In this document: piece after piece, positions 23,955 through 31,097 of the stretch | Numbering within the stretch: position 1 is the stretch's first letter | How the letters are laid out: the number at the start of each line of letters is the position of its first letter | Assembly (NCBI RefSeq): GCF_004011505.1 | Contig: NZ_SAUN01000001.1 | Span: 868,001-932,000 of the forward strand | Direction of reading: 5' to 3' | DNA from: Nonomuraea polychroma | Lineage (GTDB): Bacteria > Actinomycetota > Actinomycetes > Streptosporangiales > Streptosporangiaceae | DNA: 64,000 bases | Notes under the pieces: model-generated | Told to the model about the DNA's origin: nothing | The model's database searches: none | What the model saw: the letters and a program-made list of their open reading frames with translations, nothing else | Position numbers and translations under genes: made by a program

Positions 23955-26864
23955 GTGTCGCCAAAGTCCTGGTTACGTAGCAGCACCCTCATCATCGTCG
24001 TGTTAGCCGCATCGGCGCTGGCCCCCACAGGGGCCGCCCAAGGCGAGCGCGGCAACCGGCCATCGAAGATCGTTCACGACTTCCAGGCGGAGGAGCACGG
24101 CAAGCCGGACGTGGACAACCGGCGGGGCCGGGTGGCGCCGCCGCCCGGCGCCGACGCCCGCAGGGCGGGCCCGGCCGCTGACATCCGGTGGAACGCTCTC
24201 GGCACCCCGGCCGCCGTCGTGAGCTCCGAACCCTTGGCCGAGGGCCTCGGTTCCGACCCCGAGCAGGCCGCACGCGCCTACCTCAAGAACAACGAGAGCA
24301 TCTTCGGCCTGCCGGCCGAGGCCGTCGACGCGCTGGAGCGGGTCGCCGTCAACCCGATCGGCGCGGGCCATGCCGTTCTGCTGCGGCAGCGGTTCGGGGA
24401 CCTGCCGGCCGGGGTGGACGGGCTCGTCGCGATCGGCGTCGTCGATGGCACGGTCCGGCACGTCACCTCCACGTTGTCGCGGGCCACGCAGGCGCCCCCG
24501 GCCGCCGCGATCACGGCGCAGCAGGCGATGGAGATCGCAGCCAGGGACGGCGGCATCGACCTGGCCACGGCGGCCACCAAGCAGGTGACCCCCGTGGCGG
24601 TGCCCGCACCCGACGGGGTGCACAGCGCGTACCAGGTCGTGCTGATCGGCGGTGGGGACGGCGAGGCGGCGGCGTACACGACGCACGTGGACGCGGTCAG
24701 CGGCGCCATCCTGGTACGGGAGAACCTGGTCGACCACCACCAGGACCCGGACAACCCGCACTGGGAGGTGTTCCCGTCCAACCCGCGTGACGACTACCGC
24801 TCCGCCGACGCCCGCCAGACCTGGTGTCATCAGCCAGGCCCCGGCTGCGACTACGTGGCCGGCGGCGACCCGGCGACCGGCAAGGCCTGGGACGTCGACC
24901 ATGTCACCGGCGAGCCGACGAACACCAGCCTCGGCAACGCGGCGAGGACGTTCGAGAACCGGGCGAGCGCCGACGCGTTCACCGTGGGCACCCGCTCCAA
25001 CGTGCTCACGCCGAGCAGGAACTACGTCTTCCCGTGGCGCAACACCTGGTACGAGGCCAAGTGCAACCCCGCGGTGCTGGACCAGGAAGGCGAGAACGAC
25101 CTCGAGGCCGCGATCGCCAACCTGAACGCCATGCACAATCGCATGCACGACTGGTCGTACCGGCTCGGCTTCACCGAGACGGCCTGGAACATGCAGGCCG
25201 ACAACGGCCCTCGGGGCGGGCTCGGCAACGACCCCGAGCAGGGCAACGCCCAGGCGGGGGCGCGGGTGTTGTCGATTCGCGACAACGCCAACCAGATCAC
25301 CGGCCCTGACGGGATCGCGCCGATCACCAACATGTACCTGTGGCAGCCGATCGCCGGCGCCTTCTATTCGCCGTGCGTCGACGGCGACTACGACATGTCG
25401 GTCATCGCCCACGAATACACCCACGCGATCTCCGGCCGCATGATCGCCGGCCCGAACGCCGGATGGAGCGGCGCGCAGGCCGGCGCCATGAACGAGAGCA
25501 CTTCCGACCTGTTCGCGATGGAGTACCTCTTCGAGTACGGCTTCCGCCCCTCCGGCGCGACGCCGTACGTCACCGGCGGCTACGTGACGGGCGACAAGTT
25601 CCGCGGCATCAGGAACTACGACATGTCGAAGTCGCCGCTCAACTACAGCGACGTCGCCTATGACATCGTCGGCCAGCAGGTCCACGCCGACGGCGAGATC
25701 TGGTCGGCCACGCAGTTCGACGTGCGGGCGGCCTTCCTCAAGAGGTACGGCGACGGCACGTCCAAGCAGCAGCGCTCGTGCGCGGACGGCAAGACGCCGG
25801 TCGACAAGTGCCCGGGCAACCGGCGCTGGGCGCAACTGTCGTTCGACGCTCTGCTCCTTATGGCCTCGGGCGCCGTCAGCTACGTCGACCATCGCGACGC
25901 GCTGCTCGCGGCCGACGCGATCCGTTTCGGCGGCAAGAACCAGGACATCATGTGGCGCGCGTTCGCCGAGCACGGCCTGGGCAGGGACGCGGCCAGCGCG
26001 GGCGCGCTCGACGCCGATCCGACGCCGAGCTTCGTCAACCCCGTCGGCAAGAACGGCTCACTGCAGCTCAAGCCCCTGGGCGAGGCCAAGGACGCTGCGC
26101 TGCGGCTGTACGTCGGCGACTACGAGGGACGTGTGGTCCCGGTTGCCGACACCGATCCGGCCACCCCGCTCGCCGACACGGTCGAGATGACGCCCGGCGT
26201 CTACGACTTCGTGGTCGCGGGCAACGGGTTCGGCCACCGCAGGCTGAAGTTCGCGGTGGTCCCCGGCGTGAAGCTGCCGCTGCCCCTGGCCCTGCCGCGT
26301 AACCACGCCTCGGCGGGGAGCGGTGCCGTGGCCTCGGGCGACGGCGTCAATCAGGCCAAGCTGATCGATGAGACCGAGGCCACGAACTGGGCCTCGCTCA
26401 CCGGAGCCCCGGCCGGCAAGTCAGTGGTCGTGGACCTGGCGGGCGACGCGCCTGTCAAGATCCGCCGGGTGCAGGTGAGCGCGATGCTCCGTCCCAACAT
26501 CGGCGACCCCGCCGACCCGGGCGGCCAGAACCGTTTCTCCTCCCTGCGGGCCTTCGAGGTGCTGGCCTGCGCGTCGGGCTGCGCCGACCCGGCGAACTAC
26601 ACGAAGATCTACACCAGCCCCGCGGACGCGTTCCACACAACGCTGCCGCGGCCCAGGGGCGCGGACATGATCTTCAAGTCGTTCGACGTCCAGCCCGCGA
26701 GCGCCACGCACCTGATGCTCCGCGTGGTGAGCACGCAGTGCACGGGCAACCCGCTGTACGCGGGCGAGCAGGACGACGATCCGAACTCCGCGACGGACTG
26801 CGCCACGGCCAGCCCGCAGCGGGACCAGGTCAGGGCGGCCGAGTTCCAGGCGTTCTCGCACTGA
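23955..26864 (+). CDS. Secreted M36 (fungalysin-type) zinc metalloprotease
   Basis: A 969-residue secreted endopeptidase. I start at GTG 23955 because AGGAGGG precedes it; this gives a signal peptide ending around APTGAAQ. A ~250-residue propeptide (FTP/PepSY type) follows. The catalytic domain has HEYTH (His486, Glu487, His490) and the third zinc ligand Glu514 in NESTSD. A C-terminal beta-domain (~residues 730-969) probably binds substrate or wall. Codons 7 (23973-23975) and 17 (24003-24005) are TTA, rare in this genome type and suggestive of bldA-dependent, late expression. A strong terminator follows. Confidence 0.92.
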   Translation: MSPKSWLRSSTLIIVVLAASALAPTGAAQGERGNRPSKIVHDFQAEEHGKPDVDNRRGRVAPPPGADARRAGPAADIRWNALGTPAAVVSSEPLAEGLGSDPEQAARAYLKNNESIFGLPAEAVDALERVAVNPIGAGHAVLLRQRFGDLPAGVDGLVAIGVVDGTVRHVTSTLSRATQAPPAAAITAQQAMEIAARDGGIDLATAATKQVTPVAVPAPDGVHSAYQVVLIGGGDGEAAAYTTHVDAVSGAILVRENLVDHHQDPDNPHWEVFPSNPRDDYRSADARQTWCHQPGPGCDYVAGGDPATGKAWDVDHVTGEPTNTSLGNAARTFENRASADAFTVGTRSNVLTPSRNYVFPWRNTWYEAKCNPAVLDQEGENDLEAAIANLNAMHNRMHDWSYRLGFTETAWNMQADNGPRGGLGNDPEQGNAQAGARVLSIRDNANQITGPDGIAPITNMYLWQPIAGAFYSPCVDGDYDMSVIAHEYTHAISGRMIAGPNAGWSGAQAGAMNESTSDLFAMEYLFEYGFRPSGATPYVTGGYVTGDKFRGIRNYDMSKSPLNYSDVAYDIVGQQVHADGEIWSATQFDVRAAFLKRYGDGTSKQQRSCADGKTPVDKCPGNRRWAQLSFDALLLMASGAVSYVDHRDALLAADAIRFGGKNQDIMWRAFAEHGLGRDAASAGALDADPTPSFVNPVGKNGSLQLKPLGEAKDAALRLYVGDYEGRVVPVADTDPATPLADTVEMTPGVYDFVVAGNGFGHRRLKFAVVPGVKLPLPLALPRNHASAGSGAVASGDGVNQAKLIDETEATNWASLTGAPAGKSVVVDLAGDAPVKIRRVQVSAMLRPNIGDPADPGGQNRFSSLRAFEVLACASGCADPANYTKIYTSPADAFHTTLPRPRGADMIFKSFDVQPASATHLMLRVVSTQCTGNPLYAGEQDDDPNSATDCATASPQRDQVRAAEFQAFSH

Positions 26865-26874
26865 TCCGCTCTTG

Positions 26875-26911
26875 AGAAGGGTACGGGCGTGAGCCCGTAC
26901 CCTTCTTCTTT
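26875..26911 (+). terminator. Rho-independent terminator of the protease gene
   Basis: AGAAGGGTACGGGC (26875-26888) pairs perfectly with GCCCGTACCCTTCT (26893-26906) around a GTGA loop, followed by TCTTTG. It is one of the two strongest hairpins in the window. Confidence 0.85.
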
Positions 26912-26918
26912 GCCTCAA

Positions 26919-26938
26919 ATAGTTAGATATCGTACTAT
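26919..26938 (+). promoter_or_regulatory. Candidate operator upstream of the amidohydrolase
   Basis: ATAGT-TA-GATATC-GT-ACTAT is a near-perfect 20-base palindrome (16 of 20 positions symmetric) located 29 bases before the ATG. Symmetry and spacing fit a TetR-, GntR- or MarR-type repressor, none of which is encoded adjacent. Confidence 0.45.
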
Positions 26939-26967
26939 CAGACACAGAACTAGATGGGAGATATGGC

Positions 26968-28167
26968 ATGCGTACTTTGATCCGTGATGTTCGTGTCTTC
27001 GACGGCGAGCGCACCATCCCGCAGGCGGACGTCCTCATCGACGGCGACCGCATCGCCGAGGTCACCGCGGGACCGGTGGACGTGGAGGTGGACGGGGCGG
27101 GCAAGACCCTGCTGCCCGGCCTGATCGACGCGCACGCGCACGCGTTCGACGGCGACCTCGAAGAGGCGCTGAAGTTCGGCGTCACCACCGAGCTCGACAT
27201 GAACAACCTGCCGCCGATCCTGGCCAGGCAGCGCCGGCAGGCCGCCGAGCGGGACGACGTGGCCGACCTGCGCAGCTCCAGCATGATCGCCACCGCGCCC
27301 GGCGGCCACCCCACCCAGCTCTGGACCCGTGACCTGATCGAGGTCATCGGCTCGGACCAGGGCCTGGACACGGTGGGCGACGCGGACCAGGCCAAGGCGT
27401 TCGTCGAGGCGCGGCTGGCGGAAGGCGTCGACTACCTCAAGATCTGCGTCGACGACGGCTCGGCGTCCGGCATGAGCCTGCCCGCGCTCAGCCCCGAGCT
27501 CGCCGCCGTGCTCGTCGAGGCCGCCCACGCCGCCGGGCTGCGGGTCATCGCGCACACGGTCACGGCACGCGAGGCCCTCATCGCCCTTGACGCGGGCGCC
27601 GACGGCCTGGCGCACCTCTACTCCGATGCGGGAGAGGAGCAGGCCGAGGAGACGGCCGCCAGGATCGCCTCGTACGACGCCTTCGTGATCAGCACGATCA
27701 CCTTCATCGAGACCGTGACCGGCGACCCCGGCCCCACAGAGCTGCTGCGTGACCCGAGGATGGCGGAGCGGATGTCGGAACGTTCCAAGGCGGCCTTCGG
27801 CCGGGAGCCCACGGACATCCCCATGCATACGCAGGGCGTGCGGAACGCCTCGCAGTCGGCCGCGGCACTGCTGCGAGCCGGCGTGCCGCTGCTGGCCGGA
27901 ACCGACTGCACCTCGTTCGGCCCCGTCCACGGGGCGGGGTTCCACCACGAGCTGCTGATGCTGACCAGGGCGGGGCTGACCCCGGAGCAGGCGCTGACGG
28001 CCGCCACCAGCTTGACGGCCCGTCACTTCGGCCTCGCCGACCGCGGCAGGATCACCCCGGGACTGCGCGCCGACCTGCTGCTGGTGGACGGCGACCCGAC
28101 GACCGACATCACCGCCACCCGCGCCATCGCGGACGTCTGGCGGGGTGGTGTCCGCCAGGTCAGGTGA
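26968..28167 (+). CDS. Metal-dependent amidohydrolase (imidazolonepropionase/prolidase-like)
   Basis: A 399-residue enzyme of the amidohydrolase superfamily. The metal motif H-A-H is at His56 and His58 (LLPGLIDAHAHAF), with Lys in YLKICVDD as a possible bridging carboxylysine. H-T-V-T-A, L-A-H-L-Y and A-G-T-D-C supply the remaining ligands. The small beta-sandwich is built from both termini. Relatives hydrolyse cyclic amides or acyl amino acids; the substrate is not evident. GGGAGAT precedes the ATG. Its last eight bases overlap the convergent methyltransferase gene. Confidence 0.82.
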   Translation: MRTLIRDVRVFDGERTIPQADVLIDGDRIAEVTAGPVDVEVDGAGKTLLPGLIDAHAHAFDGDLEEALKFGVTTELDMNNLPPILARQRRQAAERDDVADLRSSSMIATAPGGHPTQLWTRDLIEVIGSDQGLDTVGDADQAKAFVEARLAEGVDYLKICVDDGSASGMSLPALSPELAAVLVEAAHAAGLRVIAHTVTAREALIALDAGADGLAHLYSDAGEEQAEETAARIASYDAFVISTITFIETVTGDPGPTELLRDPRMAERMSERSKAAFGREPTDIPMHTQGVRNASQSAAALLRAGVPLLAGTDCTSFGPVHGAGFHHELLMLTRAGLTPEQALTAATSLTARHFGLADRGRITPGLRADLLLVDGDPTTDITATRAIADVWRGGVRQVR

Positions 28168-28855
28168 GGCGGAAGGTGAAGTATCCGACCGACCACCCGT
28201 CCCTGGCCAGCTCCTGCTGAGCGACGACCTCCGTGGCGAATCCCTGCTGATCGATCAGATGCCTCAGATAGGGCAGGTCCCCGGAGCTCCCGAAGAAGAT
28301 CAGCATCCTGCCGGTCGGGGTGAGATGCCGTCTGGCCTGTTGGAAGAAGGTGGTCATGGCGCGGTAGCCGGGGTCGGCGGTGGCCGTCTCCAGCAGATCC
28401 CTCGGGGCGAACCAGCGGAACGGCGGGTCGAAGACGATCAGATCGAACTCGCCGTCGACGTCGGCGAACACGTCGCTCTGGCGGACCTCGACGCGGTCGG
28501 CGACGCCGTTGACCTCGGCGTTGCGCCGGGCGGCCTCGACGGCGACGGGGTTGATGTCCACCGCGAGGACCCGTGTCGCCGTCGAGGCGGCCAGGATGGC
28601 GTTGACCCCGCACCCGGTGCCCATGTCCAGGACGCGGTCGTCAGCACGCGCCTCCGCCAGGACGGCCTCGCCCAGCAGATGCGACATCCCGGTGATCGGC
28701 TGCACCTCGGGCGGGACGACCAGCGTCCTGCCCAGGTAGGTGAACGTCTGCTCGGAGGCGGCTTCGGATTTGGCGGCCTCATAGGCCCGCTCGTGCCAGC
28801 GGCGGATGAGCTCCGCGTGCTCAGGAGTGACCATCGGGCGATAGGAATGGCTCAC
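28160..28855 (-). CDS. PrmC/HemK-like SAM-dependent methyltransferase
   Basis: A 231-residue class I methyltransferase. Motif I is LDMGTGCGVNAILAA, motif II VLAVDINPVAVEAA, and motif IV FDPPF, the aromatic variant of the (N/D)PPY motif used by enzymes that methylate planar amide or amine nitrogen. I choose GTG 28855 (SHSYRPMV...). A longer frame to 28927 adds an Arg/Pro-rich stretch without support. No good ribosome-binding site precedes the GTG. The target (protein glutamine or small molecule) is not clear. Confidence 0.78.
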   Translation of the reverse strand: MSHSYRPMVTPEHAELIRRWHERAYEAAKSEAASEQTFTYLGRTLVVPPEVQPITGMSHLLGEAVLAEARADDRVLDMGTGCGVNAILAASTATRVLAVDINPVAVEAARRNAEVNGVADRVEVRQSDVFADVDGEFDLIVFDPPFRWFAPRDLLETATADPGYRAMTTFFQQARRHLTPTGRMLIFFGSSGDLPYLRHLIDQQGFATEVVAQQELARDGWSVGYFTFRLT

Positions 28856-28893
28856 GGCAGCAGCATAGGCGCGGGACCTACGGCATGGATGAA

Positions 28894-28922
28894 GCCCGGC
28901 GACGGGCGGTGGGGCGCCGGGC
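28894..28922 (-). terminator. Terminator after the small secreted protein
   Basis: GCCCGGCG (28894-28901) pairs with CGCCGGGC (28915-28922); it begins 14 bases past the stop of the minus-strand gene ending at 28937. Confidence 0.6.
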
Positions 28923-28936
28923 CTCAAGCACGGGGT

Positions 28937-29347
28937 TTAGTAGATGCGGTACTTCTTGCCGCAGTTGTCGAACTTGCCGGCCCAGCAGGTGAAGGTGTAG
29001 ATCTTCTTGATCCCCTTGCCCTTCCAGCTGCTGACGACCTTGCCGTCCCAGGCGCGGTTGAACTTGTGCCAGCCGCCGTTCTGGTAGTACTCGAACCAAA
29101 CCCAGCCCTTCTTGCCGCCCGTCTTGTCGACGCCGTACCACTTCGTGTAGAGGTAGTCGCCCTGCTTGAAGGTGTGGCCGAAGGTGTAGGCCTTGTGGTC
29201 GCTCGAGAAGAACTTGCCCCACTTCACCGCGGTGGTGGCCGCGGTGGTCGTCTGGGTGGCGGCCTGGGCCTGGGCGGCCGGGGCGAGCGCGAGGCCGGTG
29301 ACGGCCATCGAGCCGGCAAGAGTCGCCATCGCAAGGATCTTACGCAT
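28937..29347 (-). CDS. Small secreted protein, function unknown
   Basis: A 136-residue secreted protein with a signal peptide at residues 1-~29, ending AQAQAA. The mature ~105 residues are rich in Trp, Tyr, Lys and Gly (for example KWGKFFSSDHKAY, GWVWFEYYQNGGWHKF). Two Cys near the C-terminus (FTCWAGKFDNCGK) could form one disulphide. The composition suggests a compact beta-protein that binds carbohydrate or wall polymer, but no family is recognised. GGGGGAG precedes the ATG, and this site can be buried in an RNA helix with an upstream repeat (29348-29439). Confidence 0.75.
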   Translation of the reverse strand: MRKILAMATLAGSMAVTGLALAPAAQAQAATQTTTAATTAVKWGKFFSSDHKAYTFGHTFKQGDYLYTKWYGVDKTGGKKGWVWFEYYQNGGWHKFNRAWDGKVVSSWKGKGIKKIYTFTCWAGKFDNCGKKYRIY

Positions 29348-29439
29348 GTGGATTTCTCCCCCTGATCGGTGCTGCCGGTTCGTCCGGCAGCACGGACATT
29401 ACGGAGAGCGGAATGGATCATCTGTGGAGAAATCCACAC
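29348..29439 (-). promoter_or_regulatory. Candidate RNA switch in the leader of the small secreted protein
   Basis: Immediately before the ATG (on the + strand, 29348-29359) lies GTGGATTTCTCC. Its exact inverted repeat GGAGAAATCCAC is at 29426-29437. Between them is a ten-base-pair perfect hairpin (29369-29378 with 29384-29393). In the minus-strand message the helix would stop at the base before the start codon and lies directly against the ribosome-binding site. The distal arm can instead fold locally (TGTGGA-TTTC-TCCACA, 29424-29439). The inner hairpin may also end the operon arriving from 29466. Confidence 0.5.
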
Positions 29440-29465
29440 GTCAAGAGTGATGCGCGACACAGGCC

Positions 29466-31097
29466 TCACTGGACGATGTCGCGCAGCGCCTTCTTGTCGA
29501 TCTTTCCGATCTTGGTCAGCGGGAGTTCCTCCACGAGGACGAGGTGTTCGGGGAGTTTGTAGCGGGCGACCTCCATGCCGGCCAGGGCGTCCCGTATGCC
29601 TTCCAGGGTGAGCTGGTGCCCGGCTTCGGGGACGACGACGGCGCACACCCGCTCGCCCAGGTCGGGGTCGGGTTTGGCGACGGCGGCCACACGGGAGACC
29701 CCGGGGACGCGGTAGATGAGGTTCTCGACCTCCTCCGCGGAGATCTTCTCGCCGCCGCGGTTGATGAGGTCCTTGCTGCGGCCCTCGACGACGAGGTTGC
29801 CCGAGGGGTGCAGCCGTACGACGTCGCCGGTGCGGTACCAGCCGTCCGGCGTGAAGGAACGGGCGTTGTGGTCCTCGGCCCGGTAGTAGCCGCGCGGCGT
29901 GTACGGGCCGCGGGTCAGCAGGGCGCCCATCTCGCCCGGGGCCACGGGCTCGTCCGCCGCGTCGACGATGAGGATCTCGTCGTCGGGGCACATCGGGCGC
30001 CCCTGCGTGTAGATCTTGACGTCGTCGGGGTCGTCCAGGCGCGTGTAGTTGAGCAGCCCTTCGGCCATGCCGAACACCTGCTGGAGCGTGCAGCCGAGCA
30101 GGGGCTCCACGCGGCGGGCCACCTCGGGGGCGAGTCGGGCCCCGCCGACCTGGAGCAGGCGCAGGGATTCCGGCGCCGGATGGCGGCCGGCGGCGACCGC
30201 GTCGATCCAGCGTTGCGCGACGGCCGGCACCGCGGCCGCGGCCGTCACGCCCTCGGCCGCCATCAGCGGCAGCGCCTTGCCGGGTTCCGGGGTGCGCGCG
30301 AGGACGACCCGCCCGCCGTTCATGAGCGCGCCCAGGAGACCGGGGCAGGCGAGCGGGAAGTTATGGCCGGCGGGCAACGCCACCAGGTAGACGGTGTCCG
30401 GTCCGAAGCCGCAGACCTCGGCGCTGCGGCGGGCGTTGTACTCGTAGTCGTCGTGGGTGCGGGTGATGAGCTTGGGCAGTCCGGTGGTGCCGCCGGACAG
30501 GAGGAAGACGGCGACCTCGCCGCTGTCGGGCGCGAGCTCGTCGAGTGTGGCGCGGGCGGCGGCCGGGTCGTCCGCGGGCCGGGCGAGGGCGCGCAGGTCC
30601 GCGGCCTTCTCGTCCACGTCGGCGCCCGCGACCAGCAGCATCCTTACGCTCGGCGTGACCTCGGTGATCTCCCCGCCGAGCGCCTGGTGGTCGAAGCCGC
30701 CGATGCGGTCGGGGACGGCGATGGCCGTCACGCCGGCGTGCGCGGCGAGATAGCGCAGCTCGTGGCCGCGATGGGCGGGCAGCGCCATCACGGGGGCGAT
30801 GCCGGCACGCAGGCAGGCCAACGTCAGCGTGACGAACTCCCAGCCGTTGGGCAACTGGACGAGCATCGTGTCGCCCGGGGCCAGTCCGGCCGCGAGGAGC
30901 CTGACGGCCAGCCCGTCCGCGTGCGAGGCCAGCTCGCGGTACGTCAGGCGGGTGTCGCCGTCGACGACGGCCACCGCGTCCCCGTACGTGTCGGCCCATT
31001 CGTGCAGGTAGTCCCCGAGCGGCCGGCCACGCCAGTACCCGGCCGCGCGGTAGCGGTCGGCCGTCTCCTCGGGCCAGGGGACGAATCCCTCACGCAT
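29466..31097 (-). CDS. Aryl-AMP ligase (salicylate/2,3-dihydroxybenzoate-AMP ligase type)
   Basis: A 543-residue ANL adenylating enzyme. The N-terminal FVPWPEETADRYRAAGYWRG is characteristic of DhbE/EntE/SdgA-like aryl-acid ligases. The P-loop-like motif is LLSGGTTGLPKLITRTHDDY; LPAGHNFPLACPG is the hydroxybenzoate pocket signature. GWYRTGD and the C-terminal K-I-G-K-I-D-K-K hinge lysine are present. AAGGAGGAT precedes ATG 31097. It overlaps the CoA-ligase-type gene by eight bases and ends the operon. Since no carrier protein or NRPS is nearby but an aryl-CoA hydroxylase is, catabolic activation of salicylate (as SdgA of the salicylyl-CoA pathway) is more likely than siderophore synthesis. 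Confidence 0.85.
   Translation of the reverse strand: MREGFVPWPEETADRYRAAGYWRGRPLGDYLHEWADTYGDAVAVVDGDTRLTYRELASHADGLAVRLLAAGLAPGDTMLVQLPNGWEFVTLTLACLRAGIAPVMALPAHRGHELRYLAAHAGVTAIAVPDRIGGFDHQALGGEITEVTPSVRMLLVAGADVDEKAADLRALARPADDPAAARATLDELAPDSGEVAVFLLSGGTTGLPKLITRTHDDYEYNARRSAEVCGFGPDTVYLVALPAGHNFPLACPGLLGALMNGGRVVLARTPEPGKALPLMAAEGVTAAAAVPAVAQRWIDAVAAGRHPAPESLRLLQVGGARLAPEVARRVEPLLGCTLQQVFGMAEGLLNYTRLDDPDDVKIYTQGRPMCPDDEILIVDAADEPVAPGEMGALLTRGPYTPRGYYRAEDHNARSFTPDGWYRTGDVVRLHPSGNLVVEGRSKDLINRGGEKISAEEVENLIYRVPGVSRVAAVAKPDPDLGERVCAVVVPEAGHQLTLEGIRDALAGMEVARYKLPEHLVLVEELPLTKIGKIDKKALRDIVQ

Noticed and set aside
29466..31097. A siderophore (2,3-dihydroxybenzoate) biosynthesis gene
   Set aside because: The aryl-AMP ligase would fit, but no isochorismate genes, carrier protein or NRPS are nearby, while an aryl-CoA hydroxylase and CoA ligase are in the same operon.
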